Shown here: piece after piece, positions 1 to 7,605 of the stretch
Layout: every line of letters begins with the position of its first letter
Numbering within the stretch: position 1 is the first letter of the stretch
Assembly: GCA_964500365.1 (NCBI GenBank)
Contig: CAZCPB010000132.1
Coordinates: 1-11,357, forward strand
Direction: 5' to 3'
Source: CAZCPB01 sp964500365
Lineage (GTDB): Bacteria; Planctomycetota; Phycisphaerae; Phycisphaerales; UBA1924
DNA: 11,357 nt
Translations under genes and position numbers: made by a program
The notes under the pieces: generated by a model
What the model saw: only the letters and a program-made list of their open reading frames with translations
Database searches by the model: none
What the model was told of the DNA's origin: nothing

Positions 1-2861
1 AAGAAGGTGTCACGCGCAACTTCACCCGCACCGACGGCGTGTTCGAGCGCGACCCGGCCTGGTCCCCCGACGGCCGGTGGATCGCGTACTTCAGCGACGA
101 GAGCGGCGAGTATGAACTGTGGGTCCGGCCCTCCGATGCTCGCCCGCCGGAGAAGAAGTCTGACGACAAGGGCTCCGAGGGCAAGGGTGACGAGGAAACC
201 ACGGACAAGAAGTCCGATGACGCCAAGGCGCCCGAGGGAAAGAAGGACAATGCGGGCAAGACCGACACCGCGCCGGAGCCCAAGCCCGAGCCCCGCAAGC
301 TGACCAGTCTCGGGGCGGGCTTCCGCTACGACCCGACGTGGTCCCCGGACAGCAAGCACATCGCCTTTCACGATCAGGCAGGGCGGCTGTACCTGACGGC
401 TGTGGAGTCGGGCGAGACGAAATTGATCGACACGGATCCGTGGGCGAACGCCCCGGGCAAGTCGTGGTCGATCGACTCGGGCTGGCTCGCGTACGCGCTG
501 GCCGAGGACCGGAGCGCCCAGACGTGCATCTGGCTCTACAACGTGAAGGACGGCACGAAGACGCGGGTCACCGACCCGTTTTTCGCCTCCGACTCGCCCA
601 CCTTCGACCGCAAGGGCGAATTCCTGTACTTCGCCTCGAGCCGGGATGTGTCGTCACCCATCTACTCCGATCTCGACACGACGTTCGTTTACACCGACTC
701 GCAGCGGCTTTACATGCTCCCCCTGCGCAACGACGTGAAGAGCCCGTGGCTCCCCAAGAGCGACGAGGAGGAGTTCAGGAAAGACCCGTCGAAGAAAGCA
801 GAGAAGAAGGACGAAAAGAAGGGCGACAAGCAGGACGAGAAAAAGGACGACGCCAAGAGCGGCGACGACGACAAGGACAAGAACGGCAAGAAGGAGCAGG
901 CCGCGCCCGACGACGGTGTCAGCGGCGCGTGGTCCGGCCAGGCGACGGGCGCCGGAGATGGCTTCCCCCCCGGCGGTGTCGCCTTCACGCTCAATATCAA
1001 GGTGGGCGCCGACGGCAAGGTGACGGGCAGCGTCGTGAGCGTGATGGGCGCCGGGGCGATCTCCTCCGGCACGTACGACAAGGCCAGCGGCCAGCTCACG
1101 TTGTCGATCTCGGTGGGTGACGCAGTCGCAACCTTCACCGGCACCATGAAGGACGGCAAGGGCAGTGGCACGTGGTCCGCGGGCGAAGCACGCGGCGAAT
1201 GGACCGCCACCCGCACCTCCAGCGTCGCCGGCGACGGGGAAGCCTCGCTATCGAAGAACGACGAGCCGCCCAAGGAAGTCAAGATCGACCTCGAGGGCAT
1301 GGAGCGGCGCGCTATCCAGTTGCCCGTCGAGTCCGGCGCTTTCGGCGGCCTGGCGGTCTCGCACGACCACAAGCTTCTCTACGTCCGCCGACACGCCCGC
1401 GGCAGCGGCGACCCCCCGGCGATCAAGATCTTCGACCCCGCCGACGACGCCAAGGAGGAAAAGACCGTGGCGCCCGGCGTGGGCGGGTTCCAACTCTCGG
1501 CCGACGGCAAGAAGCTCCTGGCCTTCCGCGGCGGGTCGCTCTCGGTCATGGACCCCGCGGCCGGCGGTGGGAAGTCCACCAACGTCCCGACGAACGCGAT
1601 GAGGGCTTCGGTCGATCCGCGTGACGAGTGGCGCCAGGTCCTCATGGATACGTGGCGACTCCAGCGCGACTTCTTCTACGAGCCCACCATGCACGGCGTG
1701 GACTGGGCCGCCGTCCGAGACCACTACATGGCGATGCTCGACGACTGCGCCAGCCGCGAGGACGTGGCGTACGTGCAGGGCGAGATGATCAGCGAACTGA
1801 ACGTCGGTCACGCGTACATCACCAACCCCGGCGACGTCGAGGACGCTGTGCCGCCCGTTGGGGTCGGGCTCCTGGGCTGCGACTTTGAACTGGTCAAGGA
1901 GGGCGCCAACTCGGCCTACAGGATCGCGAAGATCTACGAGGGCGCACCGTGGGACGCCGACGCCCGCGGGCCCTTGAGCCAGCCGGGCGTTGACATCAAG
2001 GTCGGCGAGTACGTGCTGGCGGTCAATGGCGTGCCGGTGGACGCGTCGAAGGATCCCTGGGCCGCGTTCCTGGGAACCGCCGACCAGCCCACCTCGCTCA
2101 CGATCGGCAAGACCCCCTCGCTCGACGGTGAGACCCGCGAAGTCCTTGTCAAGCCGGTCAGCGGCGAGGCGGGGCTTCGTTACCGCGCCTGGGTCGAGCG
2201 CAACCGTCAGTACGTGGAGAAGAAGTCCGACGGCAAGATCGGGTACATCTACGTCCCCAACACCGGCGTGGACGGCCAGAACGAGCTCTACCGCCAGTAC
2301 TTCGGCCAGCGGGCCCGGGCCGGGCTCATCATCGACGACCGGTGGAACGGCGGCGGCCAGATCCCCAGCCGATTCATCGAGCTGCTCAACCGCCCCATCA
2401 CCAACTACTGGGCGCGCCGGGACGGCAACGACTGGCCGTGGCCGCCGGACGCTGCGCCGGGCCCCAAGGCGATGCTCATCAACGGTCTGGCGGGCTCGGG
2501 CGGAGACTGCTTCCCCTGGCTCTTCCGCTACCACAAGATGGGCAAGCTGATCGGCACGCGCACCTGGGGCGGCCTGGTCGGGATCTCCGGCAACCCCGGG
2601 CTCATCGACGGCGGGTCGATCTCCGTGCCGACCTTCGGGTTCTACAAGATGGACGGCACATGGGCGGTCGAAGGCCACGGCGTTGACCCGGACATCGTCG
2701 TGCTCGACGACCCGGCGAAGATGACCGACGGTGGCGACCCGCAGCTCGACGCCGCGATCGAGCAGGTCATGGCCGAGATCGGCACCACGCCGTTCATCCC
2801 GCCGAAGCGTCCCGCGAGCCCTGACCGGCGCGGTATGGGGATCCCGCCCGAGCAGCGCTGA
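1..2861 (+). CDS. Tricorn protease-like serine peptidase, N-terminus missing (5' partial)
   Basis: The reading frame is open from position 3 at the window edge, so the true start lies upstream; the GTG at 39 is internal. 952 residues are visible (residue 1 = codon at 3). In order: PD40/TolB-like propeller repeats (for example DPAWSPDGRWIAYFSDES and DPTWSPDSKHIAF), a Lys/Asp/Glu-rich insert (about 50-99), more propeller, a second charged stretch (about 253-304), a ~100-residue Gly/Thr-rich beta module (305-404), further propeller-like sequence, a helical C1 region from about 540, a PDZ-like segment (about 620-720) and a C2 peptidase core. Likely catalytic residues by tricorn analogy are His603 (in NVGHAY), Ser832 (in AGSGGD) and Glu890 (in VEGHGVDPD). 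Tricorn enzymes cut oligopeptides into short peptides. The residue before the His is Gly, where Thermoplasma tricorn has Ser. The cellular location is unknown because the N-terminus is absent. The symporter gene follows 44 bases downstream on the same strand, so co-transcription is possible. Confidence 0.9.
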   Translation, partial: EGVTRNFTRTDGVFERDPAWSPDGRWIAYFSDESGEYELWVRPSDARPPEKKSDDKGSEGKGDEETTDKKSDDAKAPEGKKDNAGKTDTAPEPKPEPRKLTSLGAGFRYDPTWSPDSKHIAFHDQAGRLYLTAVESGETKLIDTDPWANAPGKSWSIDSGWLAYALAEDRSAQTCIWLYNVKDGTKTRVTDPFFASDSPTFDRKGEFLYFASSRDVSSPIYSDLDTTFVYTDSQRLYMLPLRNDVKSPWLPKSDEEEFRKDPSKKAEKKDEKKGDKQDEKKDDAKSGDDDKDKNGKKEQAAPDDGVSGAWSGQATGAGDGFPPGGVAFTLNIKVGADGKVTGSVVSVMGAGAISSGTYDKASGQLTLSISVGDAVATFTGTMKDGKGSGTWSAGEARGEWTATRTSSVAGDGEASLSKNDEPPKEVKIDLEGMERRAIQLPVESGAFGGLAVSHDHKLLYVRRHARGSGDPPAIKIFDPADDAKEEKTVAPGVGGFQLSADGKKLLAFRGGSLSVMDPAAGGGKSTNVPTNAMRASVDPRDEWRQVLMDTWRLQRDFFYEPTMHGVDWAAVRDHYMAMLDDCASREDVAYVQGEMISELNVGHAYITNPGDVEDAVPPVGVGLLGCDFELVKEGANSAYRIAKIYEGAPWDADARGPLSQPGVDIKVGEYVLAVNGVPVDASKDPWAAFLGTADQPTSLTIGKTPSLDGETREVLVKPVSGEAGLRYRAWVERNRQYVEKKSDGKIGYIYVPNTGVDGQNELYRQYFGQRARAGLIIDDRWNGGGQIPSRFIELLNRPITNYWARRDGNDWPWPPDAAPGPKAMLINGLAGSGGDCFPWLFRYHKMGKLIGTRTWGGLVGISGNPGLIDGGSISVPTFGFYKMDGTWAVEGHGVDPDIVVLDDPAKMTDGGDPQLDAAIEQVMAEIGTTPFIPPKRPASPDRRGMGIPPEQR
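759..914 (+). repeat. Low-complexity Lys/Asp/Glu-rich segment in the tricorn-like CDS
   Basis: The codons encode an almost wholly charged run with repeated KKDEKK, DEKKDD and DDDKDK units. The coding strand is strongly purine-rich here (AAG, GAC and GAG codons) and contrasts with the GC-rich flanks. A shorter segment of the same composition lies at about 150-299, after the first propeller repeat. Both look like flexible loops between blades. The reading frame stays open and in register on both sides, so this is a true insert and not a frameshift. Confidence 0.75.
915..1214 (+). other. Inserted ~100-residue beta-rich module within the tricorn-like protein
   Basis: Residues 305-404 of the visible protein differ from the flanking propeller. 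They start with GVSGAWSGQATG and end with GEWTATR. In between are alternating hydrophobic strands with glycine turns (FTLNIKV, DGKVTGSV, SSGTYD, QLTLSI, ATFTGTM, GSGTWSAG). The pattern of strand, turn, then a Gly-x-Trp or Gly-Thr-Tyr/Trp step suggests a small closed beta sheet or barrel. Charged linkers flank the module on both sides (759-914 and about 1215-1290), as expected for an independently folding insert. I do not recognise a named family. A role in binding or substrate access would be a guess. Confidence 0.6.
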
Positions 2862-2905
2862 GCCCGGAGCAGCATGCACTAGGCGGCCCCGATGGCCGCG
2901 CAGCG

Positions 2906-4585
2906 ATGTCCTTCAACGCCGGCGCCGGCGGCGTGCCGATAATGCAGCCGATGCCCGCCGGCAGCGTCAGCACGTCGCTCTCCACCCTCGACTGGGCGGT
3001 GCTCGCGTGCTACCTCGCGCTGGTGGTCGGCACCGGGATCTGGTTCTCCCGCCGCAAGCAGGCCGGGACCGAGGACTACTTCCTGGCCGGTCGCCGCATG
3101 CCCGTGTGGGCGGTCGCGATCTCGATCATCGCGACGTCGATCTCCGCCGCGACGTTCATCGGCGGGCCCGAGCAGGCCTTCCGCTCGAACCTCACGTACC
3201 TGTTCTCGAACGCGGGCGGGCTGATCGCCGTCGTGATCGTCGCGATCTTCTTCATCCCGGTGTTCTACCGCCACAACGTCGGCACGATCTACGAACTGCT
3301 CGAGATCCGCTTCGGCCAGGGGGCGAAGTTCGCGGCTTCGGGCGCGTTCCTGATCGGGCGCGTATTTGCCAGCGGCGCGCGGGTCTACATCGCGGCGATC
3401 CCGCTCTCGATGCTCTTCTTCGGCGATACCGGGGCCACGCCGCCCGACTGGCAGCTGTGGGCCGCGATCGGCGTGCTCACGCTCGTCGCCGTCGCCTACA
3501 CGCTCGCGGGCGGCGTCGAGAGCGTGATCTGGACGGAGGTCTTCCAGACCGGCGTGCTGCTGGTTTCCGTGATCGGCGCGCTGATCGTGCTCTTCATGAA
3601 GATCCCCGCCGACACGGGCCAGATCATCGACACGCTGCGTCACGCGGGGCCGGAGGGTTCGTCGAAGCTGACGCTCATCGACACGTCGCTCGACTTCTCC
3701 AAGCCCTACACGCTGCTGTCCTGCGTGATCGCGTTCGCGCTGATGGGGCTCGCGTCCTACGGCACCGACCACGACCTCGTGCAGCGCATGCTCACCTGCC
3801 GCAACGCCGTCGCGGGTGGCAAGTCCGTGGTCGTCGCGATCCTTGCCAGCCTCCCGATCGTCGCGTTGTTCATGGCGATCGGCCTGCTCCTCTTCGTGTT
3901 CTACCGCCGGCCAGACGTGATGGGCGCCGCCGCCCCGGCGTACCAGACCAGCGATTCGCGCCAGGTCTTCCTGACGTTCATCCTGAAGGAAATGCCACGC
4001 GGCATGAGCGGCCTGATGATCGCCGGCCTGTGCAGCGTCGGCATCTCGAGCCTCGCGTCCGCCCTCAACGCCATGGGCGCGGCGTTCGTCCGCGACTTCT
4101 ACCGGCACGGCGCGCCGGGCCGCAGCGACCGGCACTACCTGCGAGCAGGAAGGATGTCGGTGGTGGGCTGGGGTGTTGTCCTCGGCGGTTTCGCCTGTCT
4201 CTGCGTGATCTGGCAGCGCGAGAGCAAGCAATCGCTCATCGACTTTGCGCTCAGCGTCATGACCTTCGCCTACGCCGGGCTGCTGGCCGTCTTCATCACC
4301 GCGATCTTCACGCGCCGCGGCACGAGCGCTTCGGCGGTCGCGGCGCTCGTGACCGGCTTTGCCGCGATCGCGCTCATGCAGAAGCCGGTGTGGACGCGGC
4401 TTTATGAACTCTCGACCTGGACGGAGCACACCCAGGGGGCCGCGGTGGAGCGATCGCTCCTGCCCGCGATTCCGCCATGGGACGGTCTTGCCTACCCGTG
4501 GCACCTGGCAATCGCCGCGAGCGCGGCCCTGCTCGTGTGCATTGCGCCGAGCGGGAGTCGAGGTGTGGGGCGGGTCGAGCCATGA
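2906..4585 (+). CDS. Sodium:solute symporter (SSS family), candidate muropeptide-sugar importer
   Basis: This 559-residue, very hydrophobic inner-membrane protein has about 13 predicted membrane segments. SSS hallmarks are visible: TEDYFLAGR at residues 55-63 after the first membrane span, then the small-residue helix SIIATSISAATFIGGPE, and later GISSLASALNAMGAAF, whose Ser381-Ser382 pair matches the SSS Na2 sodium-site region. The family couples Na+ entry to uptake of sugars, sialic acids, amino acids or similar solutes; sequence alone does not give the substrate. The stop overlaps the GH20 start (ATGA), and anmK and murQ follow, so uptake of a peptidoglycan amino sugar (MurNAc, anhydro-MurNAc or a GlcNAc-containing disaccharide) is inferred. 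The start is uncertain: ATG at 2906, 2942 and 2951 are all in frame before the first membrane span and none has a strong ribosome binding site. Confidence 0.9.
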   Translation: MSFNAGAGGVPIMQPMPAGSVSTSLSTLDWAVLACYLALVVGTGIWFSRRKQAGTEDYFLAGRRMPVWAVAISIIATSISAATFIGGPEQAFRSNLTYLFSNAGGLIAVVIVAIFFIPVFYRHNVGTIYELLEIRFGQGAKFAASGAFLIGRVFASGARVYIAAIPLSMLFFGDTGATPPDWQLWAAIGVLTLVAVAYTLAGGVESVIWTEVFQTGVLLVSVIGALIVLFMKIPADTGQIIDTLRHAGPEGSSKLTLIDTSLDFSKPYTLLSCVIAFALMGLASYGTDHDLVQRMLTCRNAVAGGKSVVVAILASLPIVALFMAIGLLLFVFYRRPDVMGAAAPAYQTSDSRQVFLTFILKEMPRGMSGLMIAGLCSVGISSLASALNAMGAAFVRDFYRHGAPGRSDRHYLRAGRMSVVGWGVVLGGFACLCVIWQRESKQSLIDFALSVMTFAYAGLLAVFITAIFTRRGTSASAVAALVTGFAAIALMQKPVWTRLYELSTWTEHTQGAAVERSLLPAIPPWDGLAYPWHLAIAASAALLVCIAPSGSRGVGRVEP

Positions 4586-6423
4586 CCGCGGCCGCCACCG
4601 CCCCGCTGCTGTTCCCGCCGCCGCGTGTGTGCGAGCGGCTCGAAGGCCGGGTCGCGGTGCCCGGGCGTGCATCGCTGAGCGGCGATGTCGACCGGGCCGC
4701 CGCGAGCGCTGCGCTCGGCGATGCCGTTGCGCTCGATCCCGGCGAAACAGGTGAGCCGTTCCGCATTGCGGTAGATGCCTCGGCCCGCGACCTGCCGCCG
4801 GAGGGTTATCGGCTGCGCATCGTGCCGGACCCGGAGCGGATCAGAATCCACGCGGCCGGCCTCGCCGGCGCGCTCCACGCCCTTTCCACCCTCCGACAGT
4901 TGTTCCGCCAGTACGGGCGATCGCTCCCCGCGCTGCGGATCGAGGATTCGCCCTGTTTTCCCTGCCGCGGCGTGATGCTGGACGTATCGCGCGACCGCGT
5001 GCCGACGATGGCCGAGCTCCTCCGCGTCGTGGATCAACTCGCGGAGCTCAAGCTCAACCACCTCCAGCTCTACACCGAGCACACCTTCGCTTACGCGGGG
5101 CATGAAGAGGTCTGGCACGGCTCGTCGCCTGTCACGCCGGCCGAGGTGCGGGAGCTCGACGCGTACTGCCGCCTCCGAGGCATCACGCTCGCGGCGAATC
5201 AGAACTGCTTCGGCCACCTGGCATCCTGGCTCCGACACCCGCGCTACGCCCATCTCGCCGAGATCGAAGGCGCCGACACCCTCTGGAAGTTCTACGACTT
5301 CGATCGCCGCGGGCCGTTCAGCCTGTGCCCGACGGACTCCGGCTCGCTCACCCTCGTGCGGGATCTTCTCTCGCAGTTGCTCCCCTGCTTCTCGTCCGGC
5401 CTGATCAACATCAACTGCGACGAGACCGCCGACGTGGGGCAGGGACGTACTCGCGAGGAAGTCGCCCGGCGCGGCAGGGCCGCGGTCTATTTCGATTTCG
5501 TCCGCGCGGTGGCCGAGTCCGCCCGATCGCTCGGCGCACGCCCGATGTTCTGGGCCGACATCGCCCTCAGCCACCCCGAATCGATCGGCCTTATCCCCGA
5601 GGACATGATCTGCCTGGCCTGGGGCTACGAGCCCGACGCGCCGTTCGGAGACTGGTGCCGCCGACTTCGCGAGATCGGGCGCGAGGTCTGGGTCTGCCCG
5701 GGGACGAGTTCGTGGCGCAGCATCACGGGCCGCACATTCGAGCGACGAGCCAATCTCGCCGCGGCAACAGACCAGGGTCGGTCCGGAGGTGCCGAGGGCT
5801 TCCTCGTGACAGACTGGGGCGATGTCGGCCATCGCCAGCAGTGGCCGATCTCGCTGCACGGGATCGCGCACGGCGCTCACGCGGCTTGGACCGGCAGTGG
5901 CGATTCACCCGATCCGAGCGCCGAATCGCTGCACGTGTTCGGGGATACCTCGCTCGGAGTAGCGTCCTGGCTCGACGAAGTTGGAGATGCGGACCTTCCG
6001 CTTCGTCAGATCGGCGGCCGCACTCAATCCGACGGGAAGCCCTCGCGCCTTCGCAACGCTTCGGTGTTGTTCAACGACCTGCACCCTCCCTTCGAAGGGG
6101 CCGATCGCGTCGGAGATGTGAACGAGTGGTCCGCGGTCGGCGACCACCTCGCCGAACTCTCACGCAGGTTGCCCGGGATTCAGAACGCGCAACTCCGGGA
6201 TGAACTGAATCACATCCTCGCCGTTGCCTCGTTCGCGGCTGAACGGGGCGTGATGCGCCGCTCACGCGGCGCGTCGGGCGCTGAAGCCCGGCTGGCCGCC
6301 CGACTCCGCGAGATCCTCGCCGAGCACCGCCGGCTCTGGCTGCTCCGATCGCGACCCGGGGGTCTGGACGATTCCTGCCGACACTACAGGGACCTGCTGG
6401 GTCAATTCGAGCACGTCCCGTGA
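4582..6423 (+). CDS. GH20 family beta-N-acetylhexosaminidase-like glycosidase
   Basis: The protein has 613 residues. The chosen ATG overlaps the symporter stop by four bases (ATGA), implying translational coupling; the frame extends upstream to 4477, but that part overlaps the symporter and looks non-coding. A non-catalytic GH20b-like domain spans about residues 10-120. The (beta/alpha)8 domain starts near RGVMLDVSRDRVPTM (129-143). The catalytic Asp-Glu pair is D280-E281 in NINCDET; in GH20 the Asp assists the substrate acetamido group and the Glu is the acid/base. Aromatic pocket candidates are W324 (FWADI) and the DWGDVGHRQQW segment (411-421). The C-terminal 150 or so residues are largely helical. 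GH20 enzymes remove terminal beta-linked GlcNAc or GalNAc. No signal peptide or lipobox is visible, so a cytoplasmic site is likely. With anmK and murQ downstream, GlcNAc-anhydro-MurNAc is a plausible substrate, which would give it the job of the GH3 enzyme NagZ; that is inference. Confidence 0.85.
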   Translation: MTAAATAPLLFPPPRVCERLEGRVAVPGRASLSGDVDRAAASAALGDAVALDPGETGEPFRIAVDASARDLPPEGYRLRIVPDPERIRIHAAGLAGALHALSTLRQLFRQYGRSLPALRIEDSPCFPCRGVMLDVSRDRVPTMAELLRVVDQLAELKLNHLQLYTEHTFAYAGHEEVWHGSSPVTPAEVRELDAYCRLRGITLAANQNCFGHLASWLRHPRYAHLAEIEGADTLWKFYDFDRRGPFSLCPTDSGSLTLVRDLLSQLLPCFSSGLININCDETADVGQGRTREEVARRGRAAVYFDFVRAVAESARSLGARPMFWADIALSHPESIGLIPEDMICLAWGYEPDAPFGDWCRRLREIGREVWVCPGTSSWRSITGRTFERRANLAAATDQGRSGGAEGFLVTDWGDVGHRQQWPISLHGIAHGAHAAWTGSGDSPDPSAESLHVFGDTSLGVASWLDEVGDADLPLRQIGGRTQSDGKPSRLRNASVLFNDLHPPFEGADRVGDVNEWSAVGDHLAELSRRLPGIQNAQLRDELNHILAVASFAAERGVMRRSRGASGAEARLAARLREILAEHRRLWLLRSRPGGLDDSCRHYRDLLGQFEHVP

Positions 6424-6498
6424 ATCTCTCGCCCCGCCGCGGACCGAGTATCCTCTAAGCCGCGCCCGGCGACCGCCCGCAAGGAGTGCCCGACGCCC
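6424..6498 (+). other. Intergenic gap between the GH20 gene and anmK
   Basis: This 75-base gap is the only real break inside the four-gene cluster. It holds the anmK ribosome binding site (AAGGAG, 6481-6486, 12 bases before ATG) and a TATCCT hexamer at 6449-6454 that could serve as a -10 box, with no convincing -35. No strong hairpin followed by a T-run is visible, so read-through from the upstream pair is possible. An extra internal promoter for anmK-murQ cannot be excluded. Confidence 0.4.
6481..6486 (+). promoter_or_regulatory. Ribosome binding site of anmK
   Basis: AAGGAG lies 12 bases before the ATG at 6499. The spacing is slightly long, but this is the only Shine-Dalgarno-like sequence in the gap and it supports that start. 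Confidence 0.6.
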
Positions 6499-7605
6499 AT
6501 GCCCGCCCGGAACGTGATCGGCTGCATGACGGGAACGAGCTTCGACGGCCTCGACGCCGCGCTCGTTTCGATCGAAGGCGAGGGTCTGGACATGACCGTC
6601 AGGGTCGTCCGCACCCTGAGCAAGCCGCTGGGGACCTGCGGCGCCGATCTGCAGCGCCTCGCCCAGCAGCGACCCCTCACCAGCGCCCAGATCGCGCAGG
6701 CCTCGGCCGATTTCGCGTCGCTCCACGCGGAGGCGTGCAAGGAACTCGGCGCCAAGACCAGGATCGACCTTGTTTGCGCCCACGGGCAGACGGTCTTCCA
6801 TCACCCGCCGCTCTCGTGGCAGCTCCTGAACCCCGCCCCTATCGCCCGGGCGGTGGGCGCCCCCGTGGTGTTCGATCTGCGCGCGGCGGACCTTGCCGCG
6901 GGCGGGCAGGGAGCACCGATCACCCCCATCGCCGACTGGGTGCTCTTCCGGAAGCTCGACTGCTACTGGGCCGTCGCGAACCTGGGCGGATTCTGCAACG
7001 TCACGTTCGCGCCGGGCGGCTCCGGGAAGAAGCGCAAGGGCTCCGCGGCCGAACAGCTCAAGCAGATGGGTGGGCTCGACGTCTGCGTGTGCAACCAGTT
7101 GCTCGACCAGATCGCCCGCGATGTGCTCAAGATGCCCTACGACAAGGACGGCGAGCACGCCGCCGAGGGGCGAGTCAATGAAGACGCACTCTGGGACCTG
7201 TCCGGCGTGCTTTCCCGCCAGACAAGGTCGGGGCGGTCGCTCGGCACGGGCGACGAACTCGGCGACTGGGTCGGCCGTTTCCGCAAGAAGCTCCGTCCCA
7301 ACGACCTTGCCGCGACGGCGTGCGAAGCGATCGCGCAGGCGGTCGCCCAGCGGATCGGCGATGTGGACCGGATCCTGCTGGCCGGGGGCGGGGCGCTGAA
7401 CCTTGCGCTGCTGAAGGCGCTCAAGGCCGCCTGTTCCGGCGAGGTCGAGCCGACCGACGAGCACGGTGTGCCCGCGACGTACCGCGAGGCGGTGTGCATG
7501 GCCGTGCTCGGCGCGCTCTGTCAGGACAAAGTGCCGATCACGCTCTCGCAGGTCACGGGGTGCAAGGGCGCGCCGCCGCTTTCGGGCGCGTGGGTGTACC
7601 CGTGA
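6499..7605 (+). CDS. anmK: Anhydro-N-acetylmuramic acid kinase
   Basis: The protein has 368 residues, almost the length of E. coli AnmK (369). AnmK is a cytoplasmic ATP-dependent enzyme that hydrolyses the 1,6-anhydro ring of anhydro-MurNAc and phosphorylates O6, giving MurNAc-6-phosphate. Family motifs occur in order: the phosphate-binding GCMTGTSFDGLD (8-19), CAHGQTVFHHPP (93-104), FDLRAADLAAGGQGAP (125-140), NLGGFCNVTF (161-170), YDKDG (214-218), LLAGGGALN (293-301) and a C-terminal VTGCKGAPPLSG. The usual DTGPGN stretch reads DVCVCN (194-199): the Asp and Asn are kept but the Gly-Pro-Gly is not. A lysine-rich loop (GSGKKRKGSAAEQLKQM) precedes it. The start is ATG with AAGGAG 12 bases upstream. 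The stop overlaps murQ (GTGA), so the two are probably translationally coupled, and MurQ uses the AnmK product. Product assignment is firm; the motif divergence looks clade-specific and not like decay. Confidence 0.95.
   Translation: MPARNVIGCMTGTSFDGLDAALVSIEGEGLDMTVRVVRTLSKPLGTCGADLQRLAQQRPLTSAQIAQASADFASLHAEACKELGAKTRIDLVCAHGQTVFHHPPLSWQLLNPAPIARAVGAPVVFDLRAADLAAGGQGAPITPIADWVLFRKLDCYWAVANLGGFCNVTFAPGGSGKKRKGSAAEQLKQMGGLDVCVCNQLLDQIARDVLKMPYDKDGEHAAEGRVNEDALWDLSGVLSRQTRSGRSLGTGDELGDWVGRFRKKLRPNDLAATACEAIAQAVAQRIGDVDRILLAGGGALNLALLKALKAACSGEVEPTDEHGVPATYREAVCMAVLGALCQDKVPITLSQVTGCKGAPPLSGAWVYP

Noticed and set aside
1248..2879. 543-codon antisense frame under the tricorn C-terminal half
   Set aside because: The opposite strand carries PDZ and peptidase motifs in order; the antisense product has no recognisable motif and only biased composition.
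4477..4581. Upstream in-frame extension of the GH20 protein (35 codons)
   Set aside because: It overlaps the symporter C-terminus, is Arg-rich like an out-of-frame reading, and the ATGA overlap at 4582 is a better start.
2879..4672. 597-codon antisense open frame opposite the symporter
   Set aside because: It is rich in Arg, Ala, Asp, Glu and His with no domain or membrane pattern, and mirrors the GC-biased third positions of the symporter on the other strand. The + strand protein has clear SSS motifs.
4492..5880. 462-codon antisense frame under the GH20 gene
   Set aside because: It is a shadow of the GH20 frame, whose catalytic Asp-Glu pair and coupled start are clear.
6262..7464. 400-codon antisense frame under anmK
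   Set aside because: AnmK motifs run along the whole + strand frame; the antisense sequence shows no family features.
7320..7601. Upstream in-frame extension of MurQ
   Set aside because: It lies inside anmK in another frame and would add about 94 residues absent from the MurQ family; GTG at 7602 gives the family length.
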